DNA of 64,000 bases from Cryptomeria japonica. Taxonomy: Eukaryota; Streptophyta; Pinopsida; Cupressales; Cupressaceae. Made by a program: the position numbers and the translations under genes. The stretch spans positions 660,464,438-660,528,437 of the forward strand of contig NC_081414.1 of NCBI RefSeq assembly GCF_030272615.1, read 5' to 3'. Positions 34,121-44,356 of this stretch are shown piece by piece (position 1 is the first letter of the stretch; the number at the start of each line of letters is the position of its first letter). The notes under the pieces are model-generated. The model ran no database searches. It worked only from the letters and a program-made list of their open reading frames with translations, and was not told the origin of the DNA.

Positions 34121-36538
34121 AATATATTCTCTTTTTGTTTTGCCAATAATTTTTGCATTAGTCTATCAAATTTGAAATCTTGCTAAAGGTCTCTAATGGT
34201 GTTATTGACCGCTTCTTCATCAACAGTGGTATACCCAAAAGTTTGGAATATTGGATTATCTTCTTCCTCCATTTTTTTTTGTTGTTTTCTAAGTTGTTTG
34301 TATTGAGCTCTAGTCCAAACTGGCATGTGATTGTTTCAATTTTTTTGAATTTTCCAAAGGACAAGTCAATAGGTGATTATTGGTTTAGGAAGATATGCTT
34401 TGTTGATTTTACCACTATTGTTTGTTTATTGTGATATAGCGTCTCTTTGTTAAAAAATACATCCTTGCAAAATTTCTCTGTTAAACTCTGGCCCATAGCC
34501 ACGTAAATAGAGATTAAAACGGTCTAGGAATGTCCTATGTTTTAATAAGATCTTGCGATTGATATACAAGAATCTTATTCTTTTATGAGTAGCTTTATAG
34601 CTAAGTTTTCTTTTCTTAAGGTGATACTTAAAAGTCATATAAGTATCTGATAGTTTACAAGTTTGTTTGACTCTGATGTTGGTGCAATTCTGATTTTGAT
34701 ATGACCTATGTTCAAAATAGGAAAGACATATCCAAGATAATGAACACAAGATAAATTGATCAAGCTTCATGATAGAGGATTTGACAAATCCTGATGAGAA
34801 ACTTGACAATGATGTTGATTTTTGTACTTAAAATGTTTGAATCAATAGCTTGTTGAATGTTTATGCTTATGGAAACCTTTCGGGAATAGCCTATTGGATT
34901 AGTGACCCAGTTATTGAACTAGTTTGAAAATGTGTGATGGTTTAGAGACAAATCTACTCAAGAAGTGTTTTGATACTGATGTTGAAATTTTGGTTTGATA
35001 TGCTTTTTAGATGTGAAAAAGCCTTTGTGCTAACCCTTGTGGCAAAGAGTGTTAACTTATGGGATAAAAACACTATTTTGTTGCTTGAAAGCGCTATTCT
35101 GATTATGTTTCAAGGATTCTTCTCAAATCCTTCAGCAAGTTGTTGGATTTTCGCTCATTTTTAGATGATGATTTTCTTCAATTTTTGACCATTTTGAACA
35201 TGTCATAGACATAGAAGACACAATGTTTTTAAAAAACAAAATGCATAAGCAAGTACAAGTCCTATGGCAGGCTGAGACAATAATTGTTGAATCTCACATG
35301 GGGTTTCCCCCGAGGCTCTGCTATTCAAAGTGGATATTTAGATCCTTGACCCCACTGGCTCCACCCTCGACACTCACTTCTCTGGAGCATCCAAGCACCA
35401 ATTTCCATGAAAACTCCCCATGGAAAACTTTATATCTCTACTAAAAACCGTATGTATGTGAGCCACTTCAGAGGTTCAACTTCCTGTGCCAACAACTAGA
35501 AGGATTTTGGCAACTACTACAAGTGGTTTTTAGTAAAGGCTTCTAGTCATGTGGCCATACATGCAACACTTTCAGCTCTATAAATATAGAAGGTTCCTAG
35601 CCTATAGAGGTTACGTTCCATAGGGTTTATGGGGAAACATAGTATCGGTATGAACTTATCAACACATGTTGCTTGTGACTTTCGTCAAAAACATGATTTA
35701 TTTAGAGTGGATTGGAAGGACTCGGTATTAGCCTGTTTCCACTTTGGGTCATTCCCCTCTCACTGGCCCCCTCAAGGTAGCTCGAGAAGGTAGACCCTCT
35801 AAAGGTTATACATAAAATAAAGTAGGTCTGGTTTTCTGATCACCGTATGATGGTGAGAGCATACTTACCTACTACTTCATCAAGCACAGAAAACACAAGT
35901 CTATTTTAGTTTTTCTAAAATCTATGTTCAACTATTTTAAAGAAGTCACTCAAAATGCAAGTTGCATGTTGTTAATTTATCCCCCTTAGTTAAGCTAAAT
36001 GAGCATGACATGATGTGTTACTTTCCAAAATAGAATCTTAATTAACTAGGTGAGGAAATGCATGAAATTTGCTTTAAAAATAATCTTGCACATGCATGTT
36101 AGTAGTTTGAAAAATTTAAGTTCTTGGACATTCAGACCTGCAAGAAAATTCTATCAATTGAAAATAAAAGCACTATCCTAACAAATGCGTTGTCTTTCAC
36201 CTCAAAAGCGCTAACCTAAAGAACAAAATTGCTAACCTAAAACACAAAAACGCTTCTCTACAGACTAGGAAGAGAAAATTATCTGACAAATGCGTTAACC
36301 AAACTAACAAATGCGCTTACCTGAAGGACAAAAGTGTTCTAAAGATTAAATGCATTGATTTACAGACAAAAATGCTAACCTAAATGACAAATGCACTAAC
36401 CTGAAGGACAAAAGTGCCAACCTATCAAATAAAGGCACTGTCAGAACTCACACAGGCATGAATCTGTATTACAAATGCATTAAATTTTCTTTTTGCAAGA
36501 ATTAGATAGGATATTAGAAAGATTATGCGAGGCTCTAA
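34121..36538 (-). other. Element A leader, noncoding; repeat tract 36130-36490
   Basis: No gene is recognised in 2.4 kb. Just after the PBS, 36130-36490 holds a degenerate repeat which on the minus strand reads gttagcgcatttgt, gttagcacttttgt and similar about every 25 bases. The stretch 35240-35830 is conserved with the leader of element C. Short ORFs at 34158-34809 are isolated and may be remnants of an upstream ORF. Packaging signals would be expected in such a leader. Confidence 0.6.
36130..36490 (-). repeat. Degenerate GCGCATTTG/GCGCTTTTG repeat in the element A leader
   Basis: On the plus strand about twelve copies of acaaatgcgctaacct or acaaaagcgctaacct variants follow one another irregularly. 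They resemble the motifs at 9440-9770 in inverted orientation. Confidence 0.7.
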
Positions 36539-36556
36539 GCCCCATGGTGGGTGCCA
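36539..36556 (-). other. Element A primer binding site
   Basis: The minus strand reads TGGCACCCACCATGGGGC a few bases inside the LTR end. This is close to the TGGCGCCCACCGTGGGGC seen after the 5' LTR of many plant gypsy elements, with C-to-T and G-to-A type changes. Confidence 0.78.
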
Positions 36557-36561
36557 AAATG

Positions 36562-37725
36562 TGTCAACTTGAATTTCATCATCAGAATACTACCTGCAAC
36601 ATGTTAGTTTCACAAAATACAAAGGAAATGCTATAGATTATCCAAACTCAACCAATGAAACTACATGAAATACATAGAAAATAAAAACACTATTATTACC
36701 TTCATGATTTAAGTCTCATTGTGTCCTAACTCCACTTTTCCTAGTTGCAGATGGTGTGATCTTAGACAAGCACTGATAGCTTCCAAGATGGCATATGAAG
36801 AATGGACTGATAACTGATAGTTAACTGATACTATGATATGCAATACTAGATGATTATGCTAAATGATTATACTATTTGCTTCAAGATTAAAACTCATAGA
36901 TGCATAAGTTTTCATAAATGATTAGCTTTGCAAACTCACTTGAAGACTAACTCTCTCTCGACTCAAACTCCTAATTTTATAGACTTTGAGAGGATAAGAT
37001 GATGTGGCCCAGATCAACGGTCATGATTAGATTTACAGATTTGGATAGCTATGAGCAAAGGTGAAGGTTGAGAGAAAGGGGGAAGGAGAAGACAAGTGTC
37101 ACTCATCTCACCTTAACTGGGTTGTTGACTGAGGGAATCTAGGGATGGTTGGAGAAGATTTAGGCATGAGAGGAAAAGTGGACATAAGTCCTTCCTAAGA
37201 TGTAGCGATGTTGGAGAGAATATAGAAGAAGGTTAGGGAATATGTGTACGTACACAATATTTCATTAAATTTGGAGGTTGGAGTTAAATGATGAATTAAT
37301 ATTTAAAAATTATTAATATCTTTAGCCACATGATTAATGAGTTGGCAAAGGAAAGATGAAGTGGAGATGGAAGAATGAGTTGGATAAAGGATTAAATAAT
37401 TTAGAATTATTTAATATTTGAGACTATAGGATAGAAGAATAATCATTAGATATTAGATATTCAAATGATTGAAGGAAATAATTAAATATTTAGATATTCA
37501 ATTAATTAATCAGAAGAATAATTAAATATTTAGATATTTAATAAATTAGAGGAATAGGATAGATGAATTAATTAATAAAATATTTCAATTAAATTAATTA
37601 ATAGAAAGACACGAAATGAATTAAATAAATTAATCTTTTCAAATTAACTATTTAATAGAAGAATAAATATTAAATAAATATAAAATATTTATTTAATCAC
37701 TCATAGCCATTTTTATGTGTATACA
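36562..37725 (-). repeat. Element A 5' LTR
   Basis: The 1,164-bp LTR has ends tgtcaactt and gtgtataca on the plus strand. It aligns with 2210-2843 plus 8507-9004 over its length with many substitutions and small indels. On the minus strand TATAAAA occurs at 36975-36981, about 415 bases before the LTR end, as a candidate promoter. Confidence 0.9.
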
Positions 37726-38374
37726 TTTTTATGTTGTTCATAGTAGACTGGATATTGCCCACATAGTTAGTTTAGTAGCAATATTTCAGAAGAGCCCTAA
37801 GGAGACACATATGACAACAGTGAAGATAACATTTAGATATCTGAGAGGGACAATTGATTATAGATTGTGGTATCCATACAAAGGGAATTTTTCTTTGCAG
37901 GTATTCATTTATGCAGATTGGGTAGGAAACGTGGATGACCGAAAGAGAACAACAAGTGGAGCTTTCTTTCTAGGTGGTAGACTGGTATCTTGGACCAGTA
38001 AGAAACAAACTTGTATTTCTCAGTCTACAACAAAAGTAGAGTATATGGTTGCATCCATGAATTGTACACAAGCTATATGGATGAGATATTTCTTGGAAGG
38101 ATTCAAGTAGGATGTGACATAACTGGTGATCATACATTGTGTTAATACTAGTGCTATAAACATTTCTAAGAACCTGGTACTACATGCTAGGACAAAACAT
38201 ATTGAATTGAAGTATCACTTTCTAAGAGAAAGAGTACAGGAAAAGAAAGTGAGATTGGAGCATGTATCAAGTAAGGAGTAGTTGGCTGATATATTCACTA
38301 AGCCATTGCCTAAGGCTACCTTTGAATATCTCAGAGGTAATTTAGGGGTTATACCCCTACCTAAGGTCAACTAA
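37726..38374 (+). pseudogene. Copia-1 RT end and RNase H
   Basis: The frame gives SRLDIAHIVSLVAIFQKSPK, FRYLRGTIDYRLWYPYKGN, DDRKRTTSGAFFLGGRLVSW, SKKQTCISQSTTKVEYM, then after TAG at 38108-38110 the tail [19 protein letters not shown] and a stop at 38372-38374. This is the C-terminal end of copia pol and closely parallels copia-2 at 3232-3960. The expected RNase H block TDANWAGD reads YADWVGN, so a catalytic Asp is changed. Confidence 0.85.
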
Positions 38375-38509
38375 GAGGATGTGGAAGCATCAATCCAATG
38401 GACTTATTGAATATCTTTCACTATGGATTGATGAGAAGAGGACTACTCCTTAGGGGGAACAACAGAGATAAAGAAACAAAAATGAAGACATAAGATGCCT
38501 TTGCACCTT

Positions 38510-38560
38510 TGATGAGTTCTTGGTATTTGTCATCAGTTGAAAAATACCAGGAACTCATCA
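38510..38560. repeat. Inverted repeat (19-bp arms, one mismatch)
   Basis: tgatgagttcttggtattt (38510-38528) pairs with aaataccaggaactcatca (38542-38560) around a 13-base loop. It lies 3' of the copia-1 stop codon. Confidence 0.85.
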
Positions 38561-39117
38561 TGTAGATTTTCTTAGGCAATATCATGTGTGAAGTTAATAG
38601 ATGTTTTGATTAATCAAAATAGATGTGTATGTTCTTGTATGTTATTTCTTTTGAATTGTAGGGATAAATTGATGCTACTGAGAAGGATCTCCTGTCACGC
38701 CAATTGTAGAAAGAGATATTTAAGGAGGTGACTGAAAGATCTAATAGTAGAAATGTTGATGAACGTAAGGAACGATAGAGGAAAAGTAATTGCGTAATGC
38801 TTACTGATGTCTTACTCAAGTGGAAATTAGTGTTGTAAATACCGCCTCGATATGTTATGACTGTGGTTCGGTTTAGATCCACATTATCAGTGACTTAACT
38901 CTGGTTGTTTCCTTTCTTGATTAGTTATCCGCCTCTTCTTATCGACATGATTTGTGTTGTAGGAGGTAGTTGTTTTCTTTTATGTAAGGGTCTTTATCTC
39001 TTTTCGTAGGTTAGATAGAAAAGAGAAGAAGTAGAGAAGAGGATTTTAGAAATAAAGTTACAAGTGTTTTGAGTTTCTTTTGATTCTGAATCATGTAATG
39101 ACTTCTGAAGAACAATG

Positions 39118-39123
39118 AATAAA
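39118..39123 (+). terminator. Candidate polyadenylation signal AATAAA
   Basis: AATAAA stands in the T-rich 3' noncoding region of copia-1, where the LTR R region would be expected. The hexamer alone is weak evidence. Confidence 0.4.
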
Positions 39124-39213
39124 GATATGTTATTCTGAGCACTTAGAGTTGTTTTTGGGAAGCCTGGAAGAACTCATCCAAGGGGCCCCACTTGGTGAGT
39201 GTTCATATGCCTT

Positions 39214-39643
39214 TGTTAAAATTTATTTTTCTTCTTAAGCTGCAGTAGACATTCTTGCATTGACTGTTCCTGTAGCCATTCAAAACAGATCCATTGACTG
39301 TTCCTACAACCAAACCAAAACAAAGTAATTCCTGTTTGGCAGCATTGAACTTAGCCAGTATTGCTTGAATGAATTTATGTTAATGAAGAAGTTTTCCTAT
39401 AGCCTTTCAATAGTTTCAATTCTTGCTTACCTTTTCCACATAGATGTTAGTTGCTGCAGTAATGTAGAGTAGCTATTGCAAGAGCTTAGTGCATATATAG
39501 TGCAGACCCATTTCAAGTATTGTGTCCCTAGGTTGACAATCAAATGAACACTAGCTATGGAAATAGTGACTTCACAAAGTGAATGTCCAAACTTCGGGTT
39601 GAGACTTCAACTAGAGTTATTATTCTTATTGTTGGGTTGAACA
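39214..39643 (+). repeat. Element E 5' LTR (left border uncertain)
   Basis: The right border is set by the PBS: the LTR ends gggttgaaca at 39643. A TATA-like tatata lies at 39494-39499, about 145 bases before the end. The left border is guessed from tgttaaaa at 39214, which pairs loosely with ttgaaca. Athila LTRs are usually longer, so it may extend further left into what I list as copia-1. Confidence 0.45.
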
Positions 39644-39646
39644 TTT

Positions 39647-39665
39647 TGGCGTCGTTGTCGGGGAT
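39647..39665 (+). other. Element E primer binding site
   Basis: TGGCGTCGTTGTCGGGGAT differs at two C-to-T positions from the TGGCGCCGTTGCCGGGGAT common in Athila and related plant gypsy elements, usually assigned to aspartate tRNA. Confidence 0.85.
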
Positions 39666-39845
39666 GGTGTCAAACTAAGAACCTGTTATGGTTATTACCT
39701 CTTCAGTTGTCAGTTAATTGTTTTTTTTTGACATACTTGACTATTCAAAAAAAAATTATGAACCTGCATACATAGGTGAAGAAGAGATGTTCTAGGTAGA
39801 TTCCTACCCAGTCATTCTAATCATACATAAATTAATTCCCCATAT

Positions 39846-41170
39846 ATAAATCCTTTTGCTGAAATTTATCAAACCCTAGAGAACTTGAACCACCCTGAAT
39901 TTGAATTTCTTGAAGGCAGCGTTCATTTCCTTTTTGGACCACCAGAAGAAGAATTTCATTTAGTAACTCCCCCCACAAGTCCAATGCAAGGAAACCCACC
40001 TCCTGGTGGGAATAATCCACCCCCACCTTTGGACCCAACATTTGAGTTTCCCATCATTGATCAACATGATAATACTAATCTCAAGAACATTTCAGCTTCT
40101 TCCCTCCCTAAATTATATGGATTAGTGACAGAGGATCCAAACACATTTATGTTTGAGTTTGATGTTCTCTGTAGGAGTTTTGATTATACTATAGATGCCC
40201 ATAGACTCAAAATATTTTTTGTCACTTTGAAAGAATCATCTTTAAGATGGTTTATGAGCTTGGGTAGTAACACAATCAATACATGGGGCGAGATGAAAAA
40301 ATTGTTTCTTGCAAAATATAAAGATTATTGTAGAGACATTGATCGCCATGGGGATGATATTTTTAGAATGACACAGAAAGAAGATGAGATTCTTGAGGAT
40401 TACCTGTAAAGGTTTCTGTTTAGTGTCAAAAATTCCAAGCATAACACTCTAAATGAAGATTCCCTCAAGTTCATATTTTTAAGGGGAATCGGTGATGAAT
40501 GCAGTGATGCTTTGGATCTTATGGGAGGAGGTGACATTAGACAATCTACATAGAATGAAATAGGACAAATTTGTAAGAAGTATTCTAGGTCAGCTTCTAA
40601 AAAAAATAGGCATTTCAAGCCAGGAGTTCCTTCATCAACATTTAGTATTGGAGTTTCTAGAATGAAAATTAGCCATTTGTTGAAGGACTTTAAGGAGGAT
40701 ATCATAAAAATATGGCTACTCAATTGGATACACTCTTAGCTAAGAAGAAGCATGAAGAAGTTGATGCATTTCTTGCAAAATTTTGCCCTCATTGTAGACA
40801 AAGGAAAAAAGACTGCAGATGTAAAATGGTTGCAAATCTTGAGGTTCCTGACTTCAAGCCAATATAAGGTGATGATGAACAAGTTTTCTATGTTTCTCAA
40901 AGAAGGCCAAATTTCCAAAGACAAGGTATGCCTCTAGATCCACTTTCTTTTTCTGGTTATAGTGGAAATTCTTATGTACCAAATAATCAATGGCAATCAC
41001 CATATGCTCAAAATTTTGTTAGTTATCCAAACTAGTAAGGTCCTCAAGGCCAAAGGCAACATTTTGCTAGTCAAATTCCATAGTGGCAGCAACAACAAGG
41101 AAATTGGTCTCCACCTCAGGCACAAGGGCACCAGTTTCAAGGGAATTGGCAACCTACTCCTCAATGAAGG
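39846..41170 (+). pseudogene. Element E gag
   Basis: The frame from about 39846 (NPFAEIYQTLENLNHPEFEF) runs through 39885-40409 with a Pro-rich segment and then the capsid region: LPKLYGLVTEDPNTFMFEF, LKESSLRWFMSLG, MKKLFLAKY. TAA at 40407-40409 is followed in the same frame by RFLFSVKNSKHN. After a frameshift near 40710 a Cys-rich block reads FCPHCRQRKKDCRCK (about 40783-40827). A Gln/Pro-rich tail (NQWQSPYAQN) follows to about 41170 with further stops. Confidence 0.75.
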
Positions 41171-41529
41171 GGAGTCAACCATGAACTAATCAATCTTCTA
41201 GGTATCAACAACCTAGTCAACAACCACAACCGCCTGCAATAATGCCCCCCCCTACAGCCACTGTTGTTCCACCTAAACTTACACAGTTTCCCACTTAGCC
41301 AATGCCAAATCCTAATATTAAATCTCAACAACAAGAAGAAGTTTATTCAGCTGATTCTAATAAATACCCAACCTATTCTTTATCTATAAGTGATATTCAC
41401 CTCAGATCCGGGACAACTTTGTCTAATCCATTTCCTCTAGTTATAACTGAAATGCCCGAAGAATAAGAAATCTCTAGCTCAACAACCACAATACCTTAGA
41501 AATGGAGATTACCCCCATTTCCCTAGAGA
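41171..41529 (+). other. Element E gag-protease spacer
   Basis: Pro/Gln-rich coding remnants with several TAG and TAA stops; no domain is recognised. Confidence 0.4.
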
Positions 41530-42663
41530 TTGCAAGAAAAAGAAGTTCTTACAGAACATGAGCAAGGTTTTGATATTATAGATCAATTGAAATATGTATG
41601 TATTAAAATCCCATTGTTACAAGCAATAAAAGATGTTCTTATATATAGTAAGGAACTTAGGGAAGCATGTCTAAAAAATCCTAGTAGGAAGAAGAAAGAT
41701 CTGCAAACAGTGCATGTAATAGGTCAACTGGCAAATATTATGCTAGGAAGAGTTTCAATTCCTAAGTATTCTAATCCTGGTAGTCCTGTTGTGAATATAG
41801 TCATTAATGACACTCAGATAAAGAATGGTTTGGCTGATTTAGGGGCAGCCATTAATGTGATGACAAGAGAAGTAATGCAGTGGCTTGAAATCAATAGTCT
41901 TAGACCTACACCTATAGTCCTACAGCTTGCTTACAGCTCTACAGTTTGACCTGATGGTATGATTGAAGATGTGGTTGTTACTTTGGATTCCTGGGAATAC
42001 CCTGCAAACTTTATGATACTATCTCCAAAGGCAACATTAGGAGGATATCCGGTGATTTTGGGAAGACCTTGGCTTGCCATGACTGATGCATATATTGGAT
42101 GTAGATCAGGGGATATGACTATTTCAGATGGGAACTCTACAAAAACATTAGCTTTGTATTCTCCTGCTCAGCCCCAGTTTGATCAACAACAAGTCGTTTG
42201 GCCTAATTTGGGAGAAGAATCTGAAGGAGTTGACTCTATTAATCACCTTATGATGATTAATAGAGGACCATTCATTCAATTCCATGATGAAGACTCAATT
42301 CTTTATAAAATTCTGACAAATGAGTTAAAACAAGAACAACAATTGCAGGAGTTAGTACCAAATATCACAGACTTAGACTTTCCTGCAGCCACTGATATAT
42401 TGCATACTTTGTTGCCGCAAGAAGTTTGTACTTCTCATTTTTCTGATATATCCCAGATTGATCTTACTATCAAAATAGAAGTTGATTTGAATAAATATTT
42501 GAATATCAACAACGATCTTGCAAAAACTCAAAAAGTGGCACTTATGGACTTGCTCAAATTTCATAAACATGCCTTTGCATGGGATTACAAGGATATGCAT
42601 GGAATCGATCCAACAGTTTGTACCCACCGTATCTACATAGAAGAAGAATCAATCCTACATTAA
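41530..42663 (+). pseudogene. Element E protease and pol N-terminal part
   Basis: Two open segments in the same frame (41530-41949 and 41959-42663) are separated by a TGA at 41947-41949. The motif NGLADLGAAINVMTREVM is the aspartic protease active site; Athila enzymes often have D-L-G here, as seen. VILGRPWLAMTDAYIGCRSG is the C-terminal block. The end (FHKHAFAWDYKDMHGIDPT, CTHRIYIEEE) leads into RT, which continues after a frameshift near 42645. Confidence 0.8.
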
Positions 42664-43450
42664 ATGAAATAGTTAAAGAGGAATTGCAGAAGTTGTTAAA
42701 AGCTGGGTTTATCTATCCTATCTTTGATAGTCAATGGGTATCACCTTTGGTAATAGATCCTAAGAAAGGAGCAAAATGGAGAGTATGTGTTGATTACAGA
42801 GCTTTGACCTTAGCAACTAGAAAAGATCATTTTCCATTGCCATTTGTTGATCAGGTATTAGACTATTTGGCTGGGAAGAGATACTTCTCATTTCTTGATG
42901 GATTCGCTACAACCAGATTCAAATTGCCCCAGAGAATCAAGAGAAGACTACATTTACTTGTCCTTGGGGAACATATGCATATTTTGTTCTTCCTTTTGGA
43001 TTATGTAATGTGCCAACCACTTTTCAAAGAGCATTGATAAGCATATTTTCAGATATTTCCCAAGACATCATGGAAATTTATATGGATGACTTTACAACTT
43101 ATGGTTCTGAATTTGAAGAAGCATTAGAGAACCCGAAGAAAGTTTTGCAATGGTGTGAAGACTATACTTTGTCATTAAACAGTGAGAAGTGCTTCATTAT
43201 GATGCAAGAAGGTATAGTCCTTGGTCATCATATCTCTATAAAAGGAATACAGGTTGACCCAACAAAAATTGAAGTTATTCAATATATCAATGCACCAGTA
43301 AAGCAAAAAGATGTCAAAAGTTTTCTTGGTCATGCTGGATATTATAGAAGGTTTATCAAAGATTTCAGTAAAATTGCAAGTCCCTTATATTATCTACTTA
43401 CTAAGGATATAGAATTAAATGGACTTCTTCATGTAATGAAGCTTTCTTAA
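42579..43450 (+). pseudogene. Element E reverse transcriptase
   Basis: The RT fingers and palm are in the segment to 43037: LLKAGFIYPIFDSQWVSPLV, WRVCVDYRALTLATRKDHF, YFSFLDGFA. A frameshift in the conserved substrate-binding block moves to the segment 43010-43450 with TTFQRALISIFSDISQD, EIYMDDFTTYG (catalytic Asp pair) and FLGHAGYYRRFIKDFSKIA. RT would copy element RNA into cDNA; this copy needs at least two frame changes. Confidence 0.87.
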
Positions 43451-44329
43451 AGCTCAAGCAAGCTTTGACCAAAGCACCAGTTCTTAAAGGTCTAAATTGG
43501 TCTTTACCATTTCAAATTCATATGGATGCATCTGATTATGCAATAGGAGTAGTCTTAGGATAGAAGGTTGATAACTTGGAGAGTGCAATATATTATATTA
43601 GAAAGAAATTGTAGGGGCCTGAGTTAAATTACACAGTCATTGAAAAATAAATGTTAGTAGTTATATATGCACTCAACAAATTCAGGCACTATATAACAGG
43701 ATATCCCATATTTGTGCATACTGATCATACTGCAATCAAATATCTCATGAATAAGCCTTCAATTACTAGTAGACTAGCTCGTTGGTTACTATTGATGCAG
43801 GAATTTGATATCACAGTTATTAATAAACCAGGAAAGTCCAATGTGGTTGCAGATTATCTTTCAAGGCTTCAGTTGCAGGAAGATCCTACAGCCATAGATG
43901 ATGCTTTTCCGGATGAACATCTATTCCTTATACAGGATCATACTCCCTGGTATGTTGATATTGCCAATTATTTAGCTGCTACTAAAATGTCAGTTCATTT
44001 CTCTCCTAAAGAAAGAAGGTTGCTAATTGAGAAAAGATTTGACTTCTCATGGATTGCTGATTGTTTGTTTTATATTGGACCTGACCAAGTCACGAGAAGA
44101 TGTGTAAGAGAAGATGAAACATATGATATCCCACATGCATGTCATGATGAGCCGTGTGGAGGACATTTTGCTGCTAAGAGAACAACACTCAAAATACTGA
44201 ACACGAGATATTATTGGCCAACATTATATAAGGATGCAACACAGTATATAAGGAAATGTGATAGATGTCAGTGCAAGGGGAGACCTACTAAATCTGATGA
44301 GATGCCATTGTATCCACAAATATTGGTTG
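43451..44329 (+). pseudogene. Element E RNase H and integrase N-terminus, cut by the LINE
   Basis: The RNase H starts about 43500 (FQIHMDASDYAIGVVLG), with stops at 43561 and near 43615 and 43647, then is open from 43651: YITGYPIFVHTDHTAIKYLM, NVVADYLSRL. The integrase zinc-binding region follows: HACHDEPCGGHFAAKRT, YYWPTLYKDATQYIRKCDRC, CKGRPTKSDEMPLYPQILV. At 44329 the LINE begins. Joined to 60212 the frame runs straight on. Confidence 0.87.
44315..44329 (+). repeat. LINE target-site duplication, left copy
   Basis: cacaaatattggttg is repeated exactly at 60197-60211. Its 15-base length suits target-primed reverse transcription. Confidence 0.93.
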
Positions 44330-44356
44330 GAACTATTTATAAAATCTTTAGGTTCA

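Larger units (their letters stand above)
2210..37725 (-). mobile_element. Element A: Tat-lineage Ty3/gypsy retrotransposon, interrupted by copia-2 and element C
   Basis: On the minus strand the order is 5' LTR (36562-37725), PBS, long leader, gag, protease, G-patch, RT, RNase H, a second archaeal-type RNase H, integrase, an antisense PMD gene, PPT (9005-9024) and 3' LTR (9004 back to 2210, split by copia-2). The double RNase H and an extra antisense ORF between pol and the 3' LTR are known traits of the Tat lineage. Without nested insertions the element would be about 17 kb, in the range of large Tat/Ogre elements. The outer flanks (accca at 2205-2209, ttttt at 37726-37730) do not form a TSD. 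All genes carry stops or frameshifts. Confidence 0.87.
37726..39213 (+). mobile_element. Copia-1, 3' part (end of RT, RNase H, 3' noncoding/LTR)
   Basis: Plus-strand copia coding resumes here with no overlap with 1-2209. Roughly 370 codons of linker and RT, including the catalytic YVDD, are missing compared with copia-2. Noncoding DNA after 38374 has a strong hairpin (38510-38560), an AATAAA at 39118-39123 and T-rich DNA expected of a copia 3' LTR. I could not fix the LTR borders because no 5' copy is in view. Confidence 0.78.
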
